Shown one piece after another: positions 23,915-32,648 of a stretch of 46,209 bases of DNA. Position 1 is the stretch's first letter; each line of letters starts with the position of its first letter. The stretch comes from Roseiflexaceae bacterium UBA965 (GTDB lineage: Bacteria; Chloroflexota; Chloroflexia; Chloroflexales; Roseiflexaceae): the NCBI GenBank assembly GCA_002292925.1, contig DBCF01000015.1:1-46209 (forward strand), in the 5' to 3' direction. Position numbers and translations under genes: made by a program. Under the pieces are notes generated by a model. The model saw only the letters and a list, made by a program, of their open reading frames with translations, ran no database searches and was not told the DNA's origin.

Positions 23915-25708
23915 CTACTCTGGAATTTGACCACCGAACTGTTCTGCATATTGTAACCGATAGAGACGGGCGTAATAACCATTCAACGCAAGTAATTCAT
24001 CATGCGTCCCGTCTTCTACCAATTTACCCCGATGTAATACCAAAATCCGATCGACGTAGCGAATCGTCGACAAACGATGGGCAATAACCAGCGACGTCCG
24101 CCCTTTGAGCAACCGTTGCACGGCGACCTGCATGATTTGCTCTGTCTCGGTGTCAACACTACTCGTCGCCTCGTCGAGAATGAGCATCACTTCCGGATTA
24201 AACGCCATCGCCCGCGCAAACGCCAACAACTGGCGTTGCCCGACCGATAAATTCGAACCGCGCTCACGTACTTCATAATCATATGTGCCAGGCAGTTTGT
24301 CGATAAATGTCGCCGCACCAGAAATTTCGGCAGCCGCTCGCACTTGCGCATCGGTAATCGTCGTATCGTGCAAACGAATGTTGTCGCTGATAGTCCCACT
24401 AAAACAGGTAGGGTCTTGGGGCACTGCACCCACATGACTGCGCAAATCGTGTTGACGCAAGGAACGAATGTCGATCCCATCGAGCAAAATCGCCCCCTGC
24501 TGGATTTCGTAAAAGCGCGCCATCAAACTCACCAGCGAGGTTTTGCCGGCGCCGGTGGCACCCACCACTGCTACCGCTTGCCCCGCCGGAATCGTAAATG
24601 ACACGCCTTTGAGCACCGGTTCATCTGGGTTATAGCCAAAGACAACATTATCAAAAGTGATTTCACCACGCACCGGCGTAACCAGTTCCAACGGCGTCAC
24701 AGGGTCGACAATATCGGCTGGGGTATCCAACACCCGGAACACCCGCTCCGACGACGCCATGGCGCTCTGGAGGGTGTTGTAGCGGTCTGCTAATTGCCGG
24801 ATAGGTTGGAAGGCTTGGTCGGTATATTGAATAAACGCCACCAACAACCCGATGGTCACATAATCCCCCAAAACCAGATTGCCACCGAGCGTCAACAATA
24901 CCGCCGACGCCATCACTGATGTCACATAAATCGTGGGGAAAAAGACCGCAAAGGTATTGTTGGAACGAAATTGTGATTGCAAATATTCTTTGCTGATTGT
25001 CGAAAAAAACGTCCGGCTACTTTCTTCACGACGAAACAGCTGTGTCACCAACACACCAGTGATTTGTTCATTGAGGTAGGCATTGATGCGGGCCAACCGT
25101 TGCCGCATCACCCGGTAGGTCGTACGCATAATCCGTTGGAAAATAATCGTCGACAAAATCACCACCGGGAAAATACAAAACGACACCAACGCCAAACGCC
25201 AACTCAACAACAACATCGTCACCACGATAAACAGCAAACGTACCAAATCGCCGAGCAATGCCACGGTGCCTTGGGTAATAAAGTCATTGAGTGCATCAAC
25301 ATCGTTGGTGATACGAGTAAGTAGACGCCCGACAGGATTGCGATCAAAAAAACTCAGGCTCATCGATTGGATGTGCCGAAAAATAGCCATGCGGATATCA
25401 ATGATGATGCGTTGGCTCATCGACTGCATGATGTACGTTTGCACATAGCGAAACAAAAATGAAAAAACCAGCGTGCCGGCATACAGAAAGAAAATCGGCC
25501 AAATACCTTCTACATTGCGGTTTGCAATTGGGCCATCAATGGCCGTACGAATCAAATACGGCGGGATAAGTTCGACCAACGCACTCCCAATCATCAAGAC
25601 AATTGCGGCCGTCAACGACCATTTATATGGCACCACAAAGCCCATCAGCCGGCGTACAAGCCGTCCGTCGTAGGCTTTTCCGAGTATTTCATCATCATAA
25701 AACGTCAT
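23915..25708 (-). CDS. ABC exporter half-transporter, catalytic subunit
   Basis: This 597-aa protein has an N-terminal six-helix exporter domain (residues about 20-330) and a C-terminal nucleotide-binding domain. Walker A is GATGAGKTSL, the signature is the variant LSVGQRQ, Walker B is VMLILDEATSSVD with the catalytic Glu present, and the switch is VIAHRLSTI with His. It follows the partner half-transporter gene on the same strand by 49 bases and has a GAGGGA site. Together they look like a heterodimeric exporter of the BmrCD/YheIH type, which expels drugs or lipids. This is the subunit with intact catalytic residues. The substrate is not predictable. Confidence 0.93.
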   Translation of the reverse strand: MTFYDDEILGKAYDGRLVRRLMGFVVPYKWSLTAAIVLMIGSALVELIPPYLIRTAIDGPIANRNVEGIWPIFFLYAGTLVFSFLFRYVQTYIMQSMSQRIIIDIRMAIFRHIQSMSLSFFDRNPVGRLLTRITNDVDALNDFITQGTVALLGDLVRLLFIVVTMLLLSWRLALVSFCIFPVVILSTIIFQRIMRTTYRVMRQRLARINAYLNEQITGVLVTQLFRREESSRTFFSTISKEYLQSQFRSNNTFAVFFPTIYVTSVMASAVLLTLGGNLVLGDYVTIGLLVAFIQYTDQAFQPIRQLADRYNTLQSAMASSERVFRVLDTPADIVDPVTPLELVTPVRGEITFDNVVFGYNPDEPVLKGVSFTIPAGQAVAVVGATGAGKTSLVSLMARFYEIQQGAILLDGIDIRSLRQHDLRSHVGAVPQDPTCFSGTISDNIRLHDTTITDAQVRAAAEISGAATFIDKLPGTYDYEVRERGSNLSVGQRQLLAFARAMAFNPEVMLILDEATSSVDTETEQIMQVAVQRLLKGRTSLVIAHRLSTIRYVDRILVLHRGKLVEDGTHDELLALNGYYARLYRLQYAEQFGGQIPE

Positions 25709-25757
25709 GACATCCCTCGTTATTCAGTACGTCAGGTGCGCGTGCGACACCAACAAA

Positions 25758-27509
25758 TCAGGCATTATCAACTGCATCTGCCAACGTTTCACGTTGATAC
25801 ATGGCGGTATATAAACCACCCTGCGCCAACAAAGTCGCATGCGACCCTTGCTCGGCGATTTCGCCATCACGGAGCAGTACGATCAAATCGGCATCGCGCA
25901 CGGTGGCAATCCGTTGCGCAATCAAAATCGCAGTCCGGCCATGGCGAAATTGGCGCAGTCCTTCGAGGATTTGTGACGCAGTATGCGTATCGACACTCGA
26001 CAACGCATCATCGAGCACCAAAATCGCTGGGTCGCGCAACACCGCCCGCGCAATTGCCGTGCGTTGTTTTTGACCACCAGACAACGTGACACCCCGTTCA
26101 CCAACCAACGTATCGATGCCGTCGGGTAATTGCACCACGTCATTACTCAGCCGCGAGATGTGCAGGGCCTGTTCAATTTCTTCGGCAGACGCATCAGGTC
26201 GCCCAAACGCCACATTTTCACGGACGGGCACACTAAACAAAAAGGTATCTTGGGGGACATAGCCAATCCCTTCGCGCAACGACGCTAACGCAACGTCGCG
26301 GATGTCGTGGCCGTCCACCGAAATCGTCCCTTCCGTGGGATCTTGGACCCGCGCCAACAAATTGACCAACGTGGTTTTGCCACTACCGGTAGCTCCCACA
26401 ATCGCCACTGTTTGCCCTTCGGCAACCTCAAACGAAACATGGCGCAAAATCCAACGCGCGTCCGCACCACCGCCAACAGACACGCCGACATTATGGAATT
26501 TCACTGCACCAGTAACGATATGATCGACACCACCATGTTCATCGTTATTGCGAATCGATGGCACCCGTTGCAATACTTCACCGAGACGCCCTGCAGCCGA
26601 TACCGCCTGTTGGTAGAGATCGACGGTCCATCCCAAGGCTACTACTGGCCATCCCAAGGCTGCCAGATAACTATTGAACAACACCAGATCACCAATGCTC
26701 ATTTGGCCGGCAGCCACTTGTTGGCCGCCGATGAGCAATACCAGTGCACCGATAATCCCCAAAACAAGACTAATAATCGGCCACAACAAACCACTCAACA
26801 ACACATAGCGCACGTTCTGGGCGCGATAGCGTTCGTTTACCCGTAAAAACTCTTCGGTTTCTTGGGCTTCTTGGGTATAGGCTTTGATGGTGCGGATACC
26901 CGAAAAATCCTCTTGGACGCGGGTTGATACTTCACCAAACAAATCTTGGACTTTACGGAAAATCAGGCGCATCCGCGCACCAACCACTACAAACAAAATC
27001 GTTACCACCGGCAATAACGCCAGCACAATCAACGCCAACGTTAAATTAGTCGCAACCATCAGTGCTGATGCCGAGATAATCATTAGTACCGCACCAATTT
27101 GTTGGACTCCAGGACCAAAAAACTGTCTAATTGCCGAAATATCATTGGTCACCCGGGTCATCAAGTCACCCGTATGATGTTCACCATAAAACTTTTGATC
27201 GAGAATCAGCAAGCGGCGGAACATCGCCTCACGTACATCACCTTCGACTTGATGTGCCGTGCCGAGGATGAGCACCCGTGATAAAAACCCAAACAGAAAT
27301 ACGATAGCAGCCATACCTAACATTTTGAGGGCATAGCCGACTAAATCATCCCAAATAATCCCTTTGGTACTGATTTCGTTAACGACATCCCGCACCACTT
27401 GGGGCACCATCACCGTAAACCCAATTTGAATGGTATTGCACAAAATCCCTAACAGGTAGCGCCAGCGGTAGCGCACCACATACGGCCACAATGCACGTAA
27501 TTGATTCAT
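25758..27509 (-). CDS. ABC exporter half-transporter, degenerate-site subunit
   Basis: This 583-aa half-transporter has six membrane helices (to about residue 310) and a nucleotide-binding domain with Walker A GATGSGKTTL and a canonical signature LSGGQKQR. Walker B ends in LVLDDALSSVD: the catalytic Glu is replaced by Asp. The switch histidine is replaced by Gln (AILIAQRIATV). These changes mark the non-catalytic ATP site of heterodimeric exporters. The partner gene with an intact Glu and His follows. AAGGGA precedes the start codon. This gene is the first of the pair and sits beyond the typA terminator. Confidence 0.93.
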   Translation of the reverse strand: MNQLRALWPYVVRYRWRYLLGILCNTIQIGFTVMVPQVVRDVVNEISTKGIIWDDLVGYALKMLGMAAIVFLFGFLSRVLILGTAHQVEGDVREAMFRRLLILDQKFYGEHHTGDLMTRVTNDISAIRQFFGPGVQQIGAVLMIISASALMVATNLTLALIVLALLPVVTILFVVVGARMRLIFRKVQDLFGEVSTRVQEDFSGIRTIKAYTQEAQETEEFLRVNERYRAQNVRYVLLSGLLWPIISLVLGIIGALVLLIGGQQVAAGQMSIGDLVLFNSYLAALGWPVVALGWTVDLYQQAVSAAGRLGEVLQRVPSIRNNDEHGGVDHIVTGAVKFHNVGVSVGGGADARWILRHVSFEVAEGQTVAIVGATGSGKTTLVNLLARVQDPTEGTISVDGHDIRDVALASLREGIGYVPQDTFLFSVPVRENVAFGRPDASAEEIEQALHISRLSNDVVQLPDGIDTLVGERGVTLSGGQKQRTAIARAVLRDPAILVLDDALSSVDTHTASQILEGLRQFRHGRTAILIAQRIATVRDADLIVLLRDGEIAEQGSHATLLAQGGLYTAMYQRETLADAVDNA

Positions 27510-27564
27510 GAACCAATCCCTTAATTATTGGAAACCTGACTGACAGTTAGTATACCACCGCAAA

Positions 27565-27605
27565 ACACCACTGCCCATGCACAGAACGTGCGTGGGCAGT
27601 GGTGT
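27565..27605 (-). terminator. Terminator hairpin of typA
   Basis: An 18-bp stem (27565-27582 with 27588-27605) with one G-T pair and an AGAAC loop lies 31 bases after the typA stop on the minus strand, upstream of the exporter pair. On the minus strand the stem is followed by a short TTTTG. Confidence 0.75.
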
Positions 27606-27636
27606 AGAGAATCGTACGCAAATATACCGATAGCGA

Positions 27637-29475
27637 CTAATCGTCGTTTTGCATGGCCATTTCGCGGCGTTTCTGGTCACGTTTGCGTTCTTCTTGGTTG
27701 AGCAAGCGTTTGCGCAAGCGATAGTTTTTTGGTGTTACTTCGAGCAATTCGTCGTCGCCGAGGTATTCGACGGCGTCGTCAAGGCTCAAATTCCGTGGGG
27801 TTTCGAGGCGCAATGAATCATCGGCACCCGACGAACGCATGTTGGTCAAATGCTTCTTTTTACAGCAATTGACTTCAAGGTCACGTTCACGGATGTGTTG
27901 TCCGATAATCATGCCTTCGTACACTTCATACCCTGCCGAAATGAAGAGTTGACCACGCTCTTGAGCACCAAACAGACCAAAGGTAGTGGTCATGCCTGAT
28001 TCTGAGGCGACGAGTGAACCCAAGGCTCGGGTGCTGATTTCGCCCATCATTGGTTGGTATTCGAGGAACAGCGCATTGAGCTGACCTTCACCGCGTGATG
28101 CCGTCATGAATTGTTGGCGGAAGCCCAACAACCCACGGGTTGGTACATGGAAGGTCAGATTGACGGTACCGTCTTCACGGTAGCTCATATCGCGCATTTG
28201 ACCACGGCGTTGACCGAGCAATTCGATGACAGTGCCTTGATATTGTTCAGACACTTCGATTTCGACTTGTTCGACTGGTTCCATCCGTTGACCATCAACC
28301 ATCTTGAAAATAACTTCGGGACGTGATACTTGGAATTCGTATCCTTCACGGCGCATATTTTCAATCAAAATGGTCAAGTGCAATTCACCACGGCCACTCA
28401 CCACAAAGGCATCTGGCACATCGGTGTCTTCGACACGCAACGCCACGTCGCGGTCTCGTTCGGTGTACAAACGATCACGCAACTTACGCGACGTGACATG
28501 AGTACCTTCACGGCCAGACAGTGGGCTGGTGTTAACCCCAAATGTCATCCGCACGGTTGGTTCTTCGACGGCGATGATTGGCAGCTGTTCGGCACCAAGC
28601 ACATCGGCAATCGTGTCACCAATCATGCCATCAGCAATACCGGAGACGGCCATGATTTCGCCAGCTTGGACTTCTTCGACTTCGGTGCGATTAAGCCCGT
28701 TGTAGACGAAGAGTTGAATGATTTTGGAATTAGTTTGCGTACCGTCGTGAGCAAATCGGATAACTTGCTGAGCCTTGCGTAATGTGCCACGGCGCAAGCG
28801 ACCCATCATAATTTTGCCACGATAGTCATCATAAAACGTATTGGTGACCAACATCTGTGCCGACGCTTCGTTATCGACATCAGGTGCTGGGATGGTTTCG
28901 ACAATGGCATCAAACAACGGCTCGAGTGTCTCGGCCAAATTGTTGAAGTCCGTACCCGAAATGCCGTTGATGGCACTGGCAAAAATCACCGGGAAATCGG
29001 CTTGGTCATCGCTGGCACCTAATTCAACGAACAAATCAAATGTTTCGTTGACCACCCATTCGGGGCGGGCATTGGGGCGGTCGATTTTGTTGACCACAAC
29101 GATGGCTTTGTGGCCGGCAAGCAAAGCCTTGCGCAACACAAAGCGGGTTTGGGGCATCGGACCATCGACAGCATCAACCAACAACAACACGCCGTCCACC
29201 ATATTCATAACCCGTTCGACTTCGCCACCGAAGTCTGCGTGGCCTGGAGTGTCAACAATGTTGATCTTGGTACCCTTGTACACCACCGCCGTATTTTTGG
29301 CCATGATGGTGATACCACGCTCACGCTCGAGATCGTTCGAGTCCATGACCCGCTCACTGACCTGTTGGTTTTCGCGGAATGTACGTGATTGACGGAGTAG
29401 GCCATCGACAAGGGTGGTTTTGCCATGGTCTACGTGCGCAATGATTGCAATATTGCGCAAATCGGATCGCTTCAT
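27637..29475 (-). CDS. typA: Ribosome-associated GTPase TypA/BipA
   Basis: This 612-aa translational GTPase binds the ribosome and aids 50S assembly, particularly under stress or cold. The ATG at 29475 is chosen because GGAG lies 6 bases upstream and the family N-terminus (MKRSDLRNIAIIAHVDHGKTTLVDGLL) begins there; the frame is open a little further. G motifs are AHVDHGKTT, RERGITI, DTPGHADFGGEVERV and NKIDRP. The EF-G-like domains III and V follow, with the BipA-specific C-terminal region ending in ELLEVTPKNYRLRKRLL. The last 25 residues are highly charged. The gene lies directly beside the DnaA-box cluster. Confidence 0.96.
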   Translation of the reverse strand: MKRSDLRNIAIIAHVDHGKTTLVDGLLRQSRTFRENQQVSERVMDSNDLERERGITIMAKNTAVVYKGTKINIVDTPGHADFGGEVERVMNMVDGVLLLVDAVDGPMPQTRFVLRKALLAGHKAIVVVNKIDRPNARPEWVVNETFDLFVELGASDDQADFPVIFASAINGISGTDFNNLAETLEPLFDAIVETIPAPDVDNEASAQMLVTNTFYDDYRGKIMMGRLRRGTLRKAQQVIRFAHDGTQTNSKIIQLFVYNGLNRTEVEEVQAGEIMAVSGIADGMIGDTIADVLGAEQLPIIAVEEPTVRMTFGVNTSPLSGREGTHVTSRKLRDRLYTERDRDVALRVEDTDVPDAFVVSGRGELHLTILIENMRREGYEFQVSRPEVIFKMVDGQRMEPVEQVEIEVSEQYQGTVIELLGQRRGQMRDMSYREDGTVNLTFHVPTRGLLGFRQQFMTASRGEGQLNALFLEYQPMMGEISTRALGSLVASESGMTTTFGLFGAQERGQLFISAGYEVYEGMIIGQHIRERDLEVNCCKKKHLTNMRSSGADDSLRLETPRNLSLDDAVEYLGDDELLEVTPKNYRLRKRLLNQEERKRDQKRREMAMQNDD

Positions 29476-29501
29476 GATTTCTCCATAGGTAACATACCAA
29501 A

Positions 29502-29524
29502 CGCCTCGACCAATGGTCGGGGCG
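29502..29524 (-). repeat. Inverted repeat in typA leader
   Basis: CGCCTCGACCA (29502-29512) and TGGTCGGGGCG (29514-29524) form an 11-bp near-perfect palindrome inside the untranslated leader of typA, 27 bases from its start codon. It may be an operator, an attenuator or a leader structure. Confidence 0.4.
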
Positions 29525-29548
29525 CATCGATGCAACACACAACTATGT

Positions 29549-29577
29549 ATAGTGTACCACGTTTTGTGTGATTACAA
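29549..29577 (-). promoter_or_regulatory. Candidate typA promoter
   Basis: On the minus strand TTGTAA (complement of 29572-29577) and CACTAT (complement of 29549-29554) are separated by 17 bases, about 75 bases upstream of the typA start. It is a moderate match to sigma-70 consensus. Confidence 0.35.
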
Positions 29578-29700
29578 TACCTACGCCAAAATCCCTCACC
29601 CTGCGTCATTCCATGCCGGTTGCCAGCGCAACCGTCGCGTGGAATCTCCCAAGGCTTGCCATTGGAGCAACAGTGGTTGGCAGCGGTACGCAGTTTTCCT

Positions 29701-29834
29701 TTTGATTCATCCACATAGTCCACGGGTTATACACCGTAACCCCTCTCCCATCGTCATTGGATCGGCAGTAGTTGGCATAAGTATTGGAACTACCAATAGA
29801 TTTGATTCATCCACATAGTCCACGGGTTATGCAC
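29701..29834. repeat. 34-bp direct repeat spaced exactly 100 bp
   Basis: A 34-base unit at 29701-29734 recurs at 29801-29834 with one difference (A at 29731, G at 29831). Each copy contains TCATCCACA and a TTAT[A/G]CAC element. Weaker similarity extends leftward (CATTGGA and CAGT-GTTGGCA motifs in both), so the whole looks like a diverged 100-bp tandem duplication. Confidence 0.8.
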
Positions 29835-30221
29835 ATTTGTAATGACACTTTTCATTTTTAGAAAAAAGAAGTATCACTAATCAACTTTTTTGGAATGACT
29901 TTTGATTACGCTGTATGGATATATAAGATAAATCATTAATTTATATAAGAAACCGTCGTAACACTAGGGATTGTGGATATGTGGATACGTGGGGTTTTGA
30001 GTGATACCAATCAATAATGTAGTCGTGGATAAGTCGTGGATGGTTATCCACAGGTCGTACACGGCAAATAGCAAGCGCAAAAATCATCAACAAATAATAC
30101 ACCGACGTACACCGCTTATCCACAACGTTCTCCACATTTCCTGTGGATAAGCCAAAAAGGCTGAAAAAGTATCCACCTGCTATCCCACAACTCTCCACGA
30201 GTTATCCACCACTTATACACG
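29707..30221. other. oriC: DnaA-box cluster with AT-rich element: candidate oriC
   Basis: Three exact TTATCCACA boxes occur at 30044-30052 (+), 30116-30124 (+) and 30142-30150 (-), plus TTATGCACA at 29827-29835. One-mismatch boxes are at 29707-29715, 29727-29735, 29807-29815, 29972-29980 (-), 29980-29988 (-), 30024-30032 (-), 30202-30210 and 30213-30221. A block from about 29836 to 29955 is strongly AT-rich and could be the unwinding element. The boxes lie on both sides of it. No coding frame of note is present. Such clusters mark bacterial replication origins. dnaA, dnaN and gyrB are not adjacent, so an alternative is a DnaA-titrating site. The flanking genes are typA and a DUF151 gene. Confidence 0.8.
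29836..29955. other. AT-rich element, possible DNA-unwinding element
   Basis: About 120 bases are rich in A and T (for example ATATATAAGATAAATCATTA and several T- or A-runs) with no coding potential. The block sits between the left repeat-associated boxes and the right group of DnaA boxes, the position expected for an unwinding element. Confidence 0.6.
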
Positions 30222-30271
30222 GCATTAGTGTCAATAAAAACCAGCCAAATCATGGGCAAATAAACGCACAA

Positions 30272-30311
30272 AAACAACCGCCGTACCATTTATTTGGTAC
30301 GGCGGTTGTTT
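30272..30311 (-). terminator. Rho-independent terminator of DUF151 gene
   Basis: A perfect 17-bp stem (30272-30288 with 30295-30311) has a 6-base loop. On the minus strand it is followed by TTGTTTTTG-type sequence, fitting termination of the gene that ends at 30330. Confidence 0.8.
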
Positions 30312-30329
30312 CTGGTTGGCAAAGCCACG

Positions 30330-30902
30330 TTATTCAGGGGTGTTTTTTTTGTTGTCGTCTTCGTTATCGAGGGAGTTAATAAAATCACGAAAGAGTGATA
30401 AGGTATCATCGCCGCCCGAGGTCTCATTTGCGGTGGAAGGAGCTTCGTCACGTGATGTATTACCCGGAGAACGAAACAACGGTGTATCTTGTTGTTCATC
30501 GGTATCAAATGGGACACTTGCCTGATCAAACACATGAGGCGCCACAAAAATCGGCACGTTGGCGCGGATTGCAAGGGCAATTGCATCACTCGAGCGGGCG
30601 TCGATTTCGATAGGTCCAGTTGCAGTGGTTGCAACGATGCGTGCAAAAAAAGTCGTGTCTTGGATGTCATTGATAATGACATGCTCGATTTGCGCGTTGA
30701 GTTCATGAAATAACGTATTGAGTAAATCATGCGTCATTGGTCGACTCGGCGTTAAGCTTTGCAATACAAACGAAATTGCGTCTGCTTCGAATTGACCAAT
30801 CCAAATTGGCAAATAGCGCCGACTATCAGATTCACGCAACACGACCACACGATTTTGCGTGAGCAAACTTACCCGCACACTATCGACAGTGACTCGTATC
30901 AT
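30330..30902 (-). CDS. Bifunctional nuclease family protein (DUF151)
   Basis: This 190-aa protein begins at 30902 (MIRVTVDSVRVSLLTQNRVVVL), where AAAGGAAG lies 5 bases upstream; an ATG five codons earlier overlaps that site. The DUF151/BFN domain covers about residues 1-130, with the conserved segments RYLPIWIGQFEADAISFVLQ, RPMTHDLLNTLF and EIDARSSDAIALAIRANVPIFVAPHVFDQA. Family members have been described as nucleases active on DNA and RNA, but this is not established for bacterial ones in general. The C-terminal 60 residues are acidic and low in complexity (ending in DNEDDNKKNTPE). The gene lies beside the candidate origin. Confidence 0.9.
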   Translation of the reverse strand: MIRVTVDSVRVSLLTQNRVVVLRESDSRRYLPIWIGQFEADAISFVLQSLTPSRPMTHDLLNTLFHELNAQIEHVIINDIQDTTFFARIVATTATGPIEIDARSSDAIALAIRANVPIFVAPHVFDQASVPFDTDEQQDTPLFRSPGNTSRDEAPSTANETSGGDDTLSLFRDFINSLDNEDDNKKNTPE

Positions 30903-31036
30903 CGCGCTTCCTTTCATTCATTGCATAAACGTTAATACTTATATAATACACGTGTTTTGATATTGGTGGGGAATAGTCTTTCATTGTGGCGAGAACCATG
31001 GGCGTTATCTCGATATATTGTAGTTGGCTGAGATAG

Positions 31037-31065
31037 TTGACACGCCTATATTTGCATCGTATGAT
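31037..31065 (+). promoter_or_regulatory. Sigma-70 promoter for M23 peptidase/murJ
   Basis: TTGACA (31037-31042) and TATGAT (31060-31065) are spaced by exactly 17 bases, giving a predicted start near 31072, about 26 bases before the peptidase gene. It is the best consensus promoter in the window. Confidence 0.7.
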
Positions 31066-31097
31066 GGCGTTGTTATTGTGATTGTAATGCGGTTCAA

Positions 31098-32636
31098 ATG
31101 ATTATTCCTAAGACAACATCACCAGTCATAATGAACTGGTTTCTTTCGTTACGTCGTGGCGAAATAGCTGTGCGGCAGGTGATATGGCGATTGGTCGATG
31201 TATTGCCGTTGCCGAGTAGCACCAAACAGCGCCTTGCTCCGCACATCCAACGCGAAAACGCGCAAGCGCAAGTCGCTGCGCTCCGATCTGCGCGGGCCAC
31301 ATTAACGGGCCAAGAAGTGACGCACAATAGTCCTGAACTGCCGTTTTTGAAAACAGCCACCAATGAATTGTTTGTGGTTGATGCATTACTTGACCCGCAT
31401 GTGGCAGGGCATATTACGATTGCGGTCATGGTTGGTGTAATACTGATTTTTGGTAATGGAATCATCGAAAAAAGCGGTTTATATGGCAAAGATCGTCCGG
31501 GACTAAATCAAAAATCAGGCGTGGACATGACCATTGAAGTTGGTGCACCATTACCACAGGTAATGAGTGCGTCAGAATTGACGGTGCCACAAATGGTGAC
31601 TCCGCTCCCGAGTGCAGCACCGCCCTATTTGTTTTATCATCGCATTCGGGTGAGTGATACGTTGGGGGTAATTGCTACCGAATATAATATAAGCCCACGG
31701 GTGCTATTTTGGGCCAATGGACTACAAAATGGACGGGTATTTATTGTAGGAAGTACTTTGCGTATTCCTCGTTTGCCCGGCGTGTCACATACCGTCGCAG
31801 AAACTGAGACCATCGCCTCGATTGCCGAACAATACGGTGTCAAAACAACAGCAATCACGTTGTTTCGTCCTAATCGTGTCCTCCAAAACGAAGATCTCGT
31901 CGTCGATAAAGAAATATTCATCCCCTACGTCGTTCCGGCCTATCCAGATGCGATTATTAATAAATATGGTGGCGAAGAAGGCGTGGCAACCATGGAAGCC
32001 ATCGAAACCGTCACCGTGCTCCAAGACGAGACCAATGTGCGTAATGGTCCTGGTCGGGCGTTCGACAAAATCGCCACGGCACGGTTAGGCCAACGTCTCA
32101 TTCCAATTGCGCGTTACGGCAGCTGGGTTAAACTCGAATTAAACCCGGGCGAAATCGGTTGGATCAAGGGCTCGCTCCTCGGCATGTCAGATGGTTTGGT
32201 GGGCGGGTTACCGACGGCGACCAATGTGCCCTGGCCCCCGCCGCGCTGGACCTGGCCAACAACGGGGAAGTTAACGTCACCGTTTGGGTGGCGTAGTGTC
32301 CCCATGTACATGTTCCACAACGGTATTGACTTTGCCAATGCTGCCGGTACCCCTATTTATGCAGCCCGTTACGGTCGGGTATTTGAGGCAGGTTGGTGTA
32401 GTGGCTTTGGGTATTGTGTGCGAATTGACCATGGTGGTGGCGTAATTTCTATTTATGGGCACATGCTCAAAAAACCCGTCGTGCAAGTGGGTAATATTGT
32501 TGATATGGGCGATTTAATTGGGTTGATGGGTAGTACGTACGATGCTGCGGGTGGTGGGTTTTCTACGGGAGTACATTTGCATTTGACCATCAAAGTTAAT
32601 GGCAAATATGTTGACCCACTCAAATATCTCCCTTAA
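31098..32636 (+). CDS. LysM/SH3/M23 peptidase, membrane-anchored
   Basis: This 512-aa protein likely cuts or remodels peptidoglycan. A short cytoplasmic N-terminus leads to a membrane segment (about 105-122, HITIAVMVGVILIFGNGII). Then come two LysM domains (about 180-226: IRVSDTLGVIATEYNISPRVLFWANG; and 230-276) and an SH3-like domain (about 307-358: TNVRNGPGRAFDKIATARLGQ). The C-terminal M23/LytM domain has the zinc ligands His407 and Asp411 (HNGIDFA) and His495 in the HLH motif (His493-Leu-His495). It ends in NGKYVDPLKYLP. The start codon lacks a good ribosome-binding site; an ATG at 31131 is an alternative. murJ follows 12 bases later, so a cell-envelope operon is likely. Confidence 0.92.
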   Translation: MIIPKTTSPVIMNWFLSLRRGEIAVRQVIWRLVDVLPLPSSTKQRLAPHIQRENAQAQVAALRSARATLTGQEVTHNSPELPFLKTATNELFVVDALLDPHVAGHITIAVMVGVILIFGNGIIEKSGLYGKDRPGLNQKSGVDMTIEVGAPLPQVMSASELTVPQMVTPLPSAAPPYLFYHRIRVSDTLGVIATEYNISPRVLFWANGLQNGRVFIVGSTLRIPRLPGVSHTVAETETIASIAEQYGVKTTAITLFRPNRVLQNEDLVVDKEIFIPYVVPAYPDAIINKYGGEEGVATMEAIETVTVLQDETNVRNGPGRAFDKIATARLGQRLIPIARYGSWVKLELNPGEIGWIKGSLLGMSDGLVGGLPTATNVPWPPPRWTWPTTGKLTSPFGWRSVPMYMFHNGIDFANAAGTPIYAARYGRVFEAGWCSGFGYCVRIDHGGGVISIYGHMLKKPVVQVGNIVDMGDLIGLMGSTYDAAGGGFSTGVHLHLTIKVNGKYVDPLKYLP

Positions 32637-32648
32637 TTCAAAGGATAC

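Noticed and set aside
29476..29700. Structured small RNA such as SRP RNA or 6S RNA in the typA-proximal gap
   Set aside because: No conserved core motif of a known RNA family is visible; only short hairpins are.
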